Shown here: positions 34,639-43,343 of the stretch, in pieces
Position numbering within the stretch: the first letter of the stretch is position 1
Layout: every line of letters begins with the position of its first letter
Origin: Acidovorax sp.
GTDB taxonomy: Bacteria; Pseudomonadota; Gammaproteobacteria; Burkholderiales; Burkholderiaceae_C
Direction of reading: 5' to 3'
DNA length: 43,343 nucleotides
NCBI RefSeq assembly: GCF_016783915.1
Contig: NZ_JADHVT010000025.1
Location: forward strand, 1 to 43,343
Program-made: the position numbers and the translations under genes
The notes under the pieces: model-generated
Seen by the model: only the letters and a program-made list of their open reading frames with translations
Databases searched by the model: none
Told to the model about the DNA's origin: nothing

Positions 34639-37629
34639 CTATAACGCCGCCGCACTGGCGGCCGCCGGCAACAGCGCCTCAGCCGGCCCCGGGCGCCCGA
34701 ACAGGTAGCCTTGCCACATGTAGCACCCCAGCCCGGCCAGCATGTCGCGCTGCTCCTGGGTTTCCACCCCCTCGGCGATCACTCCCAAGTCCAGGCTATG
34801 CGCCAGGGTGACGATGGTGCGGGCGATGCTGGCGTCGTTGGCATCGGTGAGCAGGTCGCGCACAAAGCTCTGGTCGATCTTGAGCTGGTCCAGTGGCAAG
34901 CGTTTGAGGTAGCTCAGGCTCGAATATCCCGTGCCAAAGTCGTCCAGCGAGAAGCCCAGGCCCGATGCACGCAGGGTGTCCATGCGCTGTATGGTGTCCT
35001 CCACATCGTCCAGCAGCAGGGTCTCGGTCAACTCCAGCTTCAGCCGGTGCGGGTTGGCGCCGGTTTCTTCCAGCAGGCCCAGCACGTCATCCACAAAATG
35101 GCTGTGGCGGAACTGCCGTGCACTCACGTTCACCGCCAGGGTCCAGTGGGCGGTCTGCGGGTCGCGGGCCCACTCCACCAGTTGCAGACAGGCGGTGCGC
35201 AAAATCCACACGCCCAGCGGCACGATGAGGCCCGAGGCCTCTGCCACCGGAATGAACTCGGCCGGCGATACCAACCCGCGCTGCGGGTGCTGCCAGCGCA
35301 CCAATGCCTCGGCGCCCACAATGCCTTGCTGCTGGTGGATCTGTGCCTGGTAGTGCAGCAAGAACTGCCCTTCGCGCAGCCCCTCGCGCAAACCCGCCTC
35401 CAGCAACGTGCGCGCCGTCACATTGGCCTGGGTGCGCGGATCAAAGAACCGCAGGGTGTTGCGACCAGCCCCCTTGGCCTGGTACATGGCCATGTCGCCG
35501 TGCTTGAGTAGTTCATCCACCGAGCCGCGCGCATCGGCATACAGCGCGATGCCGATGCTGCAGGAGCTGTGGTGTGCATGGCCTTCAAGTTGATAGCTCT
35601 GGCTGAGTGCTTGCAGCACCGTTCGCCCTACCGTCTCGGCCTGCGCGGCCGCTTCGTGCACCTGCGGGCTGAGCCCTTCCAGCAACACCACAAATTCGTC
35701 CCCACCCAGGCGTGCGACGGTGTCCCCCATGCGTATGCAGCCCCCCAGGCGCGCGGCCACCTGGCGCAGCAACTGGTCGCCCAGCTCGTGGCCCTGGGTG
35801 TCGTTCAGGTCCTTGAAGTTGTCCAGATCCACAAACAGCAACGCGCCGCCCGCGCCCGAGCGCGCACTGGCGGCCAGGCTGTGCTGCAGGCGGTCATTCA
35901 TCAGCCGGCGATTGGGCAGCCCCGTGAGCGGGTCATAGAAAGCCAACAGCCTGATCTCTTCCTCGGCCGCCTTGCGGCTGGAGATATCCGTCTGCGTGCC
36001 AACGTAATGGGTGATCTCGCCGCGCGGCGAACGCACGGTGGTGATGGTGATCCAGGCCGGGTATTCGGTGCCGTCCTTGCGCCGGTTCCATACCTCGCCC
36101 TGCCACATGCCGGTGGAGCGCAGGGTGTTTTTCATGACCGCGTAAAAAGACGCATCCTGGCGGCCCGAGTGCAGCAGGCGCGGCGTCTGCCCCACCAGCT
36201 CGTCAACCGTGTAGCCAGTCAGCCGCGCATAGGCCTGGTTGGCCTTGAGGATGCGCTGGTCCGGCCCTGTGACGATCATGCCCTCGAACGACTCAAACAC
36301 CGTAGCCGCAATCTGCAGCGACTCTTCAGCCTTGCGGCGCTCGGTGATGTCGGTCGAGATGCCGCATAGCGCATAAATGCTGCCATCTGCGTGGCGCAGG
36401 GGTATCTTGATCGACAGGAACGCGCGGGTCTCGCCCGTTGCGGCGGGCGTGTTCACCTCCTCTGCCTCCAGCGTCTCGCCCTCCTCCAGCACCCGCCGGT
36501 CATTGGCTCGCAGCCGTTGCGCCGTGGCCGTATCGAAAAACGCAGCGTCGTCATGGCCCAGCACCTCGTGCGCAGGCCTGCCAAAGTAATGCAGCGTATG
36601 GTGGTTGGCGTACTGGTAACGGTAGTCCTTGCCCTTGATGTAGATAAACGCCCCCACACTGTCCAAAATGGTGGCGAGCTTTTGCTCGCTGTCCTGCAGG
36701 TGGCGCGTACGCTCTTGCACCTGGCGACGCAGGATCGCAACCATCAACGCCGCCAGCAAGCTGAATGCCACCAGGCCCGCAAGCCCTCGCCACACCCAGG
36801 GAGAAATCTGTACTCCAGGGTCCTGCCCACCCCAATGGCGCATCACTTGGGCATAGGCAGGGTCGGCGCCACTGCGCCAGTCTTCGACGGATCGGTCAAT
36901 GGCAGCCAGCACGTCGGCATTGCGCCCGGGGCCGGTCGCAAAGAACAGCGCAGCGGGCTGGAACACGATGCCCGTGTCCACCACGCCATAGCGGGCCGAA
37001 TGAAAATTGCCGAACAGGTGGTTGGAGATGACCGCATCGGCTTCACCCCGCTGCACCATGGCAAACGCATCTATCAGGCTGGGCGCATCCAACAAGGTCA
37101 CCTGAATGCCAAAGCTGTCCACCATGTTCAAGAACGTGGACCGCTGCACGGACCCCTTGAGTACCGCTACCCGCTTGCCTTGGAGGTCAAACAACGAGTA
37201 GATGTGCGCGTTCGATGCCCTGTAAATCTGCGACCAGCTGTGCAGCACTGGCAGGCGGTGAAAGTCGTACAGAATCTCGCGCTCTGGCGACCGGGCCACA
37301 TCGGGCATCAGGTCGAGCTGGCCCTGGCGCAGCGCATCCAGGCAGTCCTGCCAGCTGCAGGGCACGTATTTGATGGTCCACTGCTCACGCGCAGCCACCA
37401 GTTGCAGCAGGTCCACAAAAATACCTGCAGCCTTGCCATCGGCATCCACAAACACCTTGGGCTCGTTGGAGTACACACCCACCCGCAGCTCGCGTGGGGC
37501 CGCAGCAATGCTGGCGCTGGCCGTCAAGACTGCCACCCACACAATGCCTTGCAAGCATGCCGCCCAAAGGCGCGCCGGCCAGTTCACGCCAGGTTTCACA
37601 TCGGACCCCACAGGTGATGGTGGGCCCAT
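34639..37629 (-). CDS. Periplasmic-sensor diguanylate cyclase/phosphodiesterase (SBP-PAS-PAS-GGDEF-EAL)
   Basis: An inner-membrane signalling protein of about 996 residues. Order: signal anchor (about 15-45), periplasmic solute-binding domain of the amino-acid type (RELRVGVYSNEPKVFVDADG onward, about 45-265), a transmembrane helix (about 275-298), PAS (320-430), PAS (440-560), GGDEF with intact GGDEF at 642-646, and EAL with intact EAL at 774-776. Both catalytic motifs look complete (also LTETLLLDD and DDFGTGYSSLSYLKRLP), so it may make or degrade c-di-GMP according to its ligand. The start is uncertain: the ATG at 37629 has no Shine-Dalgarno, whereas a TTG at 37647 has GGAGG only three bases ahead. 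It is divergent from a PilZ gene. Confidence 0.92.
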   Translation of the reverse strand: MGPPSPVGSDVKPGVNWPARLWAACLQGIVWVAVLTASASIAAAPRELRVGVYSNEPKVFVDADGKAAGIFVDLLQLVAAREQWTIKYVPCSWQDCLDALRQGQLDLMPDVARSPEREILYDFHRLPVLHSWSQIYRASNAHIYSLFDLQGKRVAVLKGSVQRSTFLNMVDSFGIQVTLLDAPSLIDAFAMVQRGEADAVISNHLFGNFHSARYGVVDTGIVFQPAALFFATGPGRNADVLAAIDRSVEDWRSGADPAYAQVMRHWGGQDPGVQISPWVWRGLAGLVAFSLLAALMVAILRRQVQERTRHLQDSEQKLATILDSVGAFIYIKGKDYRYQYANHHTLHYFGRPAHEVLGHDDAAFFDTATAQRLRANDRRVLEEGETLEAEEVNTPAATGETRAFLSIKIPLRHADGSIYALCGISTDITERRKAEESLQIAATVFESFEGMIVTGPDQRILKANQAYARLTGYTVDELVGQTPRLLHSGRQDASFYAVMKNTLRSTGMWQGEVWNRRKDGTEYPAWITITTVRSPRGEITHYVGTQTDISSRKAAEEEIRLLAFYDPLTGLPNRRLMNDRLQHSLAASARSGAGGALLFVDLDNFKDLNDTQGHELGDQLLRQVAARLGGCIRMGDTVARLGGDEFVVLLEGLSPQVHEAAAQAETVGRTVLQALSQSYQLEGHAHHSSCSIGIALYADARGSVDELLKHGDMAMYQAKGAGRNTLRFFDPRTQANVTARTLLEAGLREGLREGQFLLHYQAQIHQQQGIVGAEALVRWQHPQRGLVSPAEFIPVAEASGLIVPLGVWILRTACLQLVEWARDPQTAHWTLAVNVSARQFRHSHFVDDVLGLLEETGANPHRLKLELTETLLLDDVEDTIQRMDTLRASGLGFSLDDFGTGYSSLSYLKRLPLDQLKIDQSFVRDLLTDANDASIARTIVTLAHSLDLGVIAEGVETQEQRDMLAGLGCYMWQGYLFGRPGPAEALLPAAASAAAL

Positions 37630-37724
37630 GTTAACGAATGCTTGCAAAAACCTCCAAAGGTTAACTGCCGCGCTCCGGTTGGGTTAGCATGCGCCTATCC
37701 CCCCGCTTCGCCCAGGAGACAGCG

Positions 37725-38099
37725 ATGCCCCATGAACGCCGCCACTTCGTCCGCGTCGGTTTTGATGCACCGGCCCTGCTGACCACCTCCACCGATGCGT
37801 TCAGCGTGCACGTGCTGGATCTGTCGCTCAAGGGCGCTTTGATCATGGTGCCCGCGCAGGCCGCGCTGGATCAAGGCACGTTGTGCCAGCTGACCATTCC
37901 CCTGGCCGACACGGGCAACCACATCGCCATGTCCACCGAGGTGGCCCACGTGCAAGGCCTGCACACCGGGCTGCTGTGCAAGGGTATCGACCTGGACAGC
38001 GTCACCCACCTGCGCCGCCTGATCGAGCTTCAGCTGGGCGACCCCGCCCTGCTGGAGCGGGACCTGGGCGAACTGACAATGGCCAGCTCGGCACACTAA
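37725..38099 (+). CDS. PilZ-domain protein (c-di-GMP receptor)
   Basis: A 124-residue single-domain protein. The RxxxR motif is present at the N-terminus (ERRHFVRVGF) and the D/NxSxxG motif in LDLSLKGALI, so c-di-GMP binding is expected. The ATG at 37725 is chosen since AGGAGA lies ahead and PHERRHF is the usual family start. It is divergent from the GGDEF-EAL protein, about 95 bp away, which could supply its ligand. The target of the receptor is not visible from context. Confidence 0.9.
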   Translation: MPHERRHFVRVGFDAPALLTTSTDAFSVHVLDLSLKGALIMVPAQAALDQGTLCQLTIPLADTGNHIAMSTEVAHVQGLHTGLLCKGIDLDSVTHLRRLIELQLGDPALLERDLGELTMASSAH

Positions 38100-38130
38100 T
38101 CACCGCTGCAGCCCGGTCGAGACAGACCTG

Positions 38131-39816
38131 TCACTGCGCTTCCTGCTCCTGCAGCGCGCGCCACATCACCTTGCCGCTGCCACTCTTGGGGAGCGCGCTC
38201 ACAAATTGCACGATGCGCGGCACCTTGTACACCGCCATGTTTTCGCGGCACCAGTCGATGATCTGCTGATCGGTCGTGTCCTTGTGGGTGGCGCGCAGCA
38301 CCACTACCGCCTTCACAGTTTCGCCCCGGTAGCTGTCCTTGGCGGCGATGATGCAGGCCTCCTGGATGGCGGGGTGGCGGAACATCAGCGCCTCCACCTC
38401 GGCAGGCCAGACCTTGAAGCCACTCGCGTTGATCATGCGCTTGAGCCGGTCGGTCAAAAAGAAATAGCCGTCCTCGTCCATGCGGCCCAGGTCTCCCGAG
38501 CGGAAGAAGCGCTTGCCCTCGAACTCGATGAAGGCCGAGGCCGTGGCATCGGGCCGCTTCCAGTAGCCCTCGAACACTTCAGGGCCATGGATGATGATCT
38601 CGCCCTGCTCTCCCACGGGCAGCTCCTGCAGCGTGTCGGGGTCAATCACACGCGCATCCGTGCTCATGAACGGAATGCCCAGGCACTGCTGCTTGGGGTG
38701 GTCCGGCGGGTTGGAGTGCGACGGCGCCGCCGTTTCGGTCAGACCATAGCCCTCGGCATAACGCAGGCCATATTGCTCCAGCAGGCGCTGCGCCACTGCC
38801 TGCGGCATGGCTGCGCCGCCGCCGCCGATGTAGGCCAGGCTGGACAGGTCATAGCTGGCAAAGTTGGGACTGCCCAGCAGGTCGATGACCATGGTGGGAA
38901 TGTTGGTCCAGGTGGTGACCTGGTAGCGCGATATCAGGCGCCCCGCCAGGTCGCGATCCCACCGGGGCATGATGACCAGCGTGGCTCCGCAGTAGATGGC
39001 CGTGTGCATCACGCTCACCATGCCGGTGATATGGAACATGGGCACCACCGCCAGTGTGACGTTGTCGGCCGACCCATTGCCCCACAGCGCACCCGCCACT
39101 GCGTTGTGCATGATGCTTTTGTGCAGGTGCATGCAGCCCTTGGGCAGCCCCGTGGTGCCGCTGGTGTAGGGCAGCAGCGCCAGGTCGGCGGGGCCTACCG
39201 ACAGGGCGGGTGGCGCATCCGCACAGGCCAAAGCATCCGCCCAGGCGTAGGCCTGACCTCCGTCCATCGCAGGCAGCGGGTGGCGCGTGCCCAGCCAGTC
39301 CATCCAGGTCTCGGGCGGCGCGTTGATGCCGGTCACGTTCACATCGAATGCATCTGAAAACTGCGTGACCACCAGGTGCGCCAGGCGCTCGCCAGGGGCC
39401 AACGCATTGCTGGCCTTGGCCATCTCGGGGGCCAAGTCACCCGTGGTGATCGCCACCTTGGTGTCGGGGTCGGTGATGTAGTGCTTGAGCTCCTCGGCCC
39501 GGTTCATGGGGTTGACCGGTACCACCACCGCATTGGCCCGCAGGATCGCAAAGTGCGCCATCACGAGTTGCGGGCAGTTCTGCATGCACAGCACCACGCG
39601 GTCGCCCCGCTGCACACCCAGTTGCGCCAGCCGCGCGGCCAGGCGCTCCGCGCCTTCCATCAGCTGCCGGTAGCTGGTCGTGGCCCCAAAAAAGACTAGC
39701 GCCGCCTTGTCGGGGTAACGGCGCGCATTGATGGCCAGGTTGTCCCACAGCGAGGTGGCAGGCAGCGTGATGGCATGGGGAAGGCGGCGGGGCCAGAACT
39801 TGTGGTGAGGGCGCAT
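38131..39816 (-). CDS. AMP-dependent acyl-CoA synthetase (long-chain-fatty-acid type)
   Basis: A 561-residue ANL-superfamily enzyme which adenylates a carboxylic acid and transfers it to CoA. The P-loop is LLPYTSGTTGLPKGCMH, followed by YGLTETAAPSHSNPP, the hinge region RSGDLGRMDEDGYFFLTDRLKRMI, and catalytic lysine in PKSGSGKVMWR. Domain layout and length fit medium/long-chain acyl-CoA synthetases; the acyl chain length cannot be read from sequence. AAGGAGT stands 13 bases ahead of the ATG, slightly far. It has the same orientation as hrpA upstream, 175 bp away. Confidence 0.92.
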   Translation of the reverse strand: MRPHHKFWPRRLPHAITLPATSLWDNLAINARRYPDKAALVFFGATTSYRQLMEGAERLAARLAQLGVQRGDRVVLCMQNCPQLVMAHFAILRANAVVVPVNPMNRAEELKHYITDPDTKVAITTGDLAPEMAKASNALAPGERLAHLVVTQFSDAFDVNVTGINAPPETWMDWLGTRHPLPAMDGGQAYAWADALACADAPPALSVGPADLALLPYTSGTTGLPKGCMHLHKSIMHNAVAGALWGNGSADNVTLAVVPMFHITGMVSVMHTAIYCGATLVIMPRWDRDLAGRLISRYQVTTWTNIPTMVIDLLGSPNFASYDLSSLAYIGGGGAAMPQAVAQRLLEQYGLRYAEGYGLTETAAPSHSNPPDHPKQQCLGIPFMSTDARVIDPDTLQELPVGEQGEIIIHGPEVFEGYWKRPDATASAFIEFEGKRFFRSGDLGRMDEDGYFFLTDRLKRMINASGFKVWPAEVEALMFRHPAIQEACIIAAKDSYRGETVKAVVVLRATHKDTTDQQIIDWCRENMAVYKVPRIVQFVSALPKSGSGKVMWRALQEQEAQ

Positions 39817-39960
39817 GGGGCAGACAGACTCCTTGTGCCCTCCAGCCTAGATGGCCCACCAAAGCCAAGCAAGGGGGATGCCCCCATGATCGTCGCCCAT
39901 GTGACGCGTGGTGGCCTGCCTGGGGCTGGGTCATCTGGTCCAGCACCCCATAACGATCCG

Positions 39961-39990
39961 AGCTGATTCAAGCTGATCCGCGCTGATTTG
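39961..39990. repeat. Three 10-bp tandem repeats at the hrpA 3' end
   Basis: AGCTGATTCA, AGCTGATCCG and CGCTGATTTG follow each other directly, with a 10-bp period, ending two bases from the hrpA stop. In the minus-strand mRNA they form the start of the 3' untranslated region. Function unknown; possibly an expandable tract or a site read by one face of the helix. Confidence 0.55.
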
Positions 39991-39991
39991 C

Positions 39992-42900
39992 TCAGCTCTG
40001 TATCTGCGCCCACAACTTGTCCAGCCGCTTCACGCTCACCGGCTGCGGCGTACGCAGCTCTTGCGCGAAGAAGCTCACGCGCAGTTCCTCCAGCAGCCAG
40101 CGCAGCTCTTGCATGCGCGCATCCACCGCCCCCTTGCGCTCGGCGACCAGGCGCCAGTAACGTTGCTCTTGCGGGCGAAGTTCGGCCAGCTTGGCGGCGT
40201 CGCGGGCGGGGTCGGCGCGGTATTTATCGAGCCGCAGGGTGATGGCCTTGAGGTAGCGGGCGTAGTGGGCCAGTTGCGCCCAGGGGGCCACGGCGATGAA
40301 GTTCTTGGGCACCAGGCGCTGCAGTTGCTGCAGGGCGTCCGCTGTCGCGTCGGGCGCGTTCTTGGTGTCTTTGATCTTGCGCGCGGCGGCCGCGTATTCG
40401 GTGAGGATGGTGGCGGCCAGGCGCGCGACCTCGTTGGCTATCAGCGTGAGGCGGCCCCGGCCCTCTTCCACGCGGCGCTTGAAGGCATATTCGTCGGTGG
40501 GCAGCGGGTCGAGCAAAAAGGCGCGGTCCAGCGCCACGTCGATGATCTGGATGCGCAGCTCTTCCTGCGTGCCCAGGGGCATGTAAGCCACGGCCATCTT
40601 CTGCAGATCGGGGATGTTCTTTTCGAGGTACTTGAGCGCGTCCTTGATCTGCAGCGCAAACAGACGGCGTAGGCCCGCGCGGTGTTTGGCGGCGGCCACC
40701 TCGGGTTCGTCGAATACTTCAATGGTCACGGCATCGCCGCCGTCGATGAGGGCCGGAAAGCCGATCAGCGTCTGACCGGCCTTCCTGATCTCCATGAGTT
40801 CGGGCAGCTCGCCGAATGTCCAGGTGGTGTAGCGCTGGCCTGCAGGGGTGGAGGGAGCCGCGGGTGTGGAGTGCGCGGCGCTGGCTGACTTGGCCGCTGG
40901 GCCTGGGCTATTTGCTCCTGGTTTGATAGCACTCTGGGCATGATTCTCCGCCGCTTGCGGCGCTTTTTGCTTCAAATCCGCAGTGTCGGCGGCTGTACCG
41001 CCCAATTTGAGCCCCGCCAGCGCCTGGAAGGCACCGCGCGCCTTGGCGCCCCACTCGGCCTTGAGTGCGCCCAGGTTGCGGCCGTGGCCGAGCTGGCGGC
41101 CGTGCTCATCCACCACGCGGAAGTTCATGAACAAATGCGGGCTGAGCATGTCGAGCTTGAAGTCGGCGCGCTTCACGTCGAGCGAGGTTTCGTCGCGCAC
41201 CTGCTTGAGCAGCACATCGGTCAGGCTGCCCGTGCCAAAGCGTTCGGGTGCGCCGAGCAGCTCGGCCAGGCGTGTGGCGCTGTCGGGCAGCGGCACAAAG
41301 CGGCTGCGCGGGCGCTGCGGCAGGCTTTTAAGCAGCGCCTGGATCTTGTCCTTGAGCATGCCAGGCACCAGCCACTCGCAGCGCTCGTCGCTCACCTGGT
41401 TGAGCACAAAGAGCGGGATGGTCACGGTGATGCCGTCGCGCGCATCGCCGGGCTCGTGCAGGTAGCTGGCAGCGCAGTCCACCCCGCCCAGGCGCACCGT
41501 TTTGGGAAAAGCGTTGGTGGTGATGCCCGCGGCCTCGTGGCGCATCAGCTCTTCGCGGGTGAGCTTCAGCAAGTCGGGCTGCTTCTTGGACTCCTCGCGG
41601 TACCAGGCTTCAAAGCTGTGGCCGCTGCAGACATCGGGCGGCAGCTGCTGGTCGTAGAAGGCGTAGATGAGTTCCTCGTCCACCAGCACATCCTGCCGGC
41701 GGGATTTGTGCTCCAGCTCTTCGACCTTGGCGATCATCTTCTGGTTGGCAGCCAGAAAGGGCAGGCGCGTCTCCCAGTTACCGCCCACCAGGGCTTCGCG
41801 GATGAACACCTCGCGCGCGGCGTGCGGGTCTACCTTGCCAAAATTCACGCGGCGGTTGTTGTAGACCACGATGCCGTAGAGCGTGGCGCGCTCCAGCGCG
41901 ATGACCTCGGCAGACTTTTTCTCCCAGTGCGGGTCGAGCAATTGCTTGCGCAGCACATGCCCGCCAATCTGCTCCAGCCACTGCGGCTCGATGGCCGCAA
42001 TGCCCCGGCCAAACAGGCGCGTGGTTTCCACCAGTTCCGACGCTACGATCCAGCGGCCCGGCTTCTTGTTCAGATGCGCGCCGGGGTGTTTGTAGAACTT
42101 GATGCCGCGCGCGCCCAGGTACCAATCTTCCTCGTCGCTCTTGGCGCCCACGTTGCCCAGCAAACCAGCCAGCATGGACAAGTGCAGCTGCTCATAGCTG
42201 GCGGGCTGGGTGTTGATTTGCCACTTGTGCTCGGTGACCACCGTGAGCAGTTGGGTGTGGATGTCGCGCCACTCCCGCAGGCGGCGGATGCTGATGAAGT
42301 TCTGGCGCAGCAGCTGCTCGTACTGGCGGTTGCTGAGCTTGTGGGTGGCGGCGGGGGCGGGTGCGGTGGCGGTAGCACTGGGCGGCGCCTCCACAGGGCT
42401 TCTGCCGCTGCTACGCTGCGCCACAGGCAAGAAGGCCTGCGACGGCGCTTTCTGCGCGGCCATGGCCTTTTGGGCACGGGCTGATGGCAGGCTGGGCGCC
42501 CCGCCCCGGGCCTCGTTGATCCACTTCCACAGCTTGAGGTAGCCGCTGAACTCGCTCTTGTCGTCGTCGAACTTGGCATGCGCCTGGTCGGCCTGCTGCT
42601 GCGCCTCCATGGGGCGGTCGCGCACGTCCTGCACGCTCAGTGCGCTGGCGATGATGAGCACCTCGTCCAGCGCCTTGCGGTCGCGCGCCTCGATGATCAT
42701 GCGGCCCACGCGGGGGTCCAGCGGCAGGCGCGAAAGCTCCACGCCCATGGGGGTCAGCTCGTTGGCGTCGTCTACCGCGCCCAGCTCGGCCAGCAGCTGG
42801 TAGCCGTCGGCAATCGCGCGGCCCGAGGGCGCCTCGATGAAGGGGAACTGCGTGACGTCGCCCAGGTGCAGCGACTTCATGCGCAGGATGACGCCTGCGA

Positions 42901-43343
42901 GCGAGCTGCGCAAAATTTCGGGATCGGTAAAACGCGGGCGGCCATTGAAACCCGCCTCATCGTACAGGCGGATGCAGATGCCGTTGGCCACACGCCCGCA
43001 GCGGCCTGCGCGCTGGTTGGCCGCCGCCTGGCTGACGGGCTCGACCAGCAGCTGCTCCACCTTGCTTCTAAAACTGTAGCGCTTGACGCGCGCTGTACCT
43101 GCGTCAATGACGTATCGGACGCCCGGCACCGTGAGCGAGGTTTCGGCCACGTTGGTGGCCAGCACGATGCGGCGGCCCGTGTGGCCGTCGAAGATGCGGT
43201 CCTGCTCCGCCTGACTCAGGCGCGCGAACAGCGGCAGCACCTCGGCATTGCGCATCACCGGCTGGTGCGACAGGTGCTTGCGCAGGTGGTCGGCGGCCTC
43301 GCGGATCTCGCGCTCGCCGGGCAAGAAGACCAGGATATCGCCC
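39992..43343 (-). CDS. hrpA: ATP-dependent RNA helicase HrpA, 5'-truncated by the window edge
   Basis: The last 1117 codons are present; the reading frame continues through the right edge (the visible sequence opens GDILVFLPGEREIREAADHL), so the DEAH box and P-loop lie outside. Present are motif V (IVLATNVAETSLTVPGVRYV), motif VI (QRAGRCGR), the helicase-associated and OB-fold domains, and the long C-terminal region specific to HrpA. HrpA unwinds RNA and rescues or processes mRNA in complex with stalled ribosomes in E. coli. Two low-complexity alanine/proline/serine insertions interrupt the conserved parts, at about 42335-42500 and 40850-40990. The second contains an AT-richer stretch coding AIKPGANSPG that resembles the dispersed repeats. 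Confidence 0.95.
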   Translation of the reverse strand, partial: GDILVFLPGEREIREAADHLRKHLSHQPVMRNAEVLPLFARLSQAEQDRIFDGHTGRRIVLATNVAETSLTVPGVRYVIDAGTARVKRYSFRSKVEQLLVEPVSQAAANQRAGRCGRVANGICIRLYDEAGFNGRPRFTDPEILRSSLAGVILRMKSLHLGDVTQFPFIEAPSGRAIADGYQLLAELGAVDDANELTPMGVELSRLPLDPRVGRMIIEARDRKALDEVLIIASALSVQDVRDRPMEAQQQADQAHAKFDDDKSEFSGYLKLWKWINEARGGAPSLPSARAQKAMAAQKAPSQAFLPVAQRSSGRSPVEAPPSATATAPAPAATHKLSNRQYEQLLRQNFISIRRLREWRDIHTQLLTVVTEHKWQINTQPASYEQLHLSMLAGLLGNVGAKSDEEDWYLGARGIKFYKHPGAHLNKKPGRWIVASELVETTRLFGRGIAAIEPQWLEQIGGHVLRKQLLDPHWEKKSAEVIALERATLYGIVVYNNRRVNFGKVDPHAAREVFIREALVGGNWETRLPFLAANQKMIAKVEELEHKSRRQDVLVDEELIYAFYDQQLPPDVCSGHSFEAWYREESKKQPDLLKLTREELMRHEAAGITTNAFPKTVRLGGVDCAASYLHEPGDARDGITVTIPLFVLNQVSDERCEWLVPGMLKDKIQALLKSLPQRPRSRFVPLPDSATRLAELLGAPERFGTGSLTDVLLKQVRDETSLDVKRADFKLDMLSPHLFMNFRVVDEHGRQLGHGRNLGALKAEWGAKARGAFQALAGLKLGGTAADTADLKQKAPQAAENHAQSAIKPGANSPGPAAKSASAAHSTPAAPSTPAGQRYTTWTFGELPELMEIRKAGQTLIGFPALIDGGDAVTIEVFDEPEVAAAKHRAGLRRLFALQIKDALKYLEKNIPDLQKMAVAYMPLGTQEELRIQIIDVALDRAFLLDPLPTDEYAFKRRVEEGRGRLTLIANEVARLAATILTEYAAAARKIKDTKNAPDATADALQQLQRLVPKNFIAVAPWAQLAHYARYLKAITLRLDKYRADPARDAAKLAELRPQEQRYWRLVAERKGAVDARMQELRWLLEELRVSFFAQELRTPQPVSVKRLDKLWAQIQS

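Overview
The window is a dense, high-GC chromosomal segment with no rRNA, tRNA, phage, insertion-sequence or CRISPR signal. Gene content (several TRAP transporters, a Bug-type solute-binding protein, a fused 5-oxoprolinase, a PhaA/BktB-like thiolase, a glycine-riboswitch-controlled gcvTHP) and short AT-richer intergenic repeats point to a betaproteobacterium of the Burkholderiales, most likely Comamonadaceae (Acidovorax-like). The order is inferred with good confidence, the genus only loosely.

Left part (1-11.1 kb, nearly all minus strand). A probable catabolic operon reads right to left: DUF1445/D-glutamate-cyclase-family protein, TRAP binding protein, TRAP small and large permease subunits, a second paralogous TRAP binding protein, a small NTF2/SnoaL-like protein, a fused 5-oxoprolinase/hydantoinase, and the start of one more gene at the left edge. 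A LysR regulator and an Lrp/AsnC regulator lie upstream. Together they suggest uptake of pyroglutamate or a related lactam or D-amino acid and its opening to glutamate. The Lrp gene has a perfect match to the E. coli Lrp consensus just upstream.

Centre left (11.5-19.4 kb, plus strand). A second TRAP system (dctP, terminator-like hairpin, dctQ, dctM) is followed, three bases after the dctM stop, by a tandem glycine riboswitch and the glycine cleavage genes gcvT, gcvH and gcvP. The riboswitch has a GNRA hairpin between its aptamers and a long hairpin ending next to the gcvT ribosome binding site, so a translational switch can be proposed.

Centre (19.4-29 kb). Periplasmic FKBP isomerase; a MerR regulator with a textbook 19-bp-spacer MerR promoter in front of an acyltransferase-MFS pair; a convergent nitroreductase; an orphan hybrid histidine kinase overlapping an RluA-type pseudouridine synthase; and a divergent EamA exporter/MarR regulator pair with two operator-like palindromes.

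Right part (29-43.3 kb). Short-chain dehydrogenase, thiolase, Bug binding protein; convergent UspA protein with a perfect FNR/Anr box; an iron/2-oxoglutarate oxygenase; a small exported protein; a periplasmic-sensor GGDEF-EAL protein divergent from a PilZ protein (a c-di-GMP pair); an acyl-CoA synthetase; and a 5'-truncated hrpA RNA helicase running off the right edge.

The most promising leads are the DUF1445/two-binding-protein TRAP/5-oxoprolinase cluster, the architecture of the glycine riboswitch, and several regulatory palindromes that assign regulators to neighbouring genes (Lrp, MerR, MarR, FNR).
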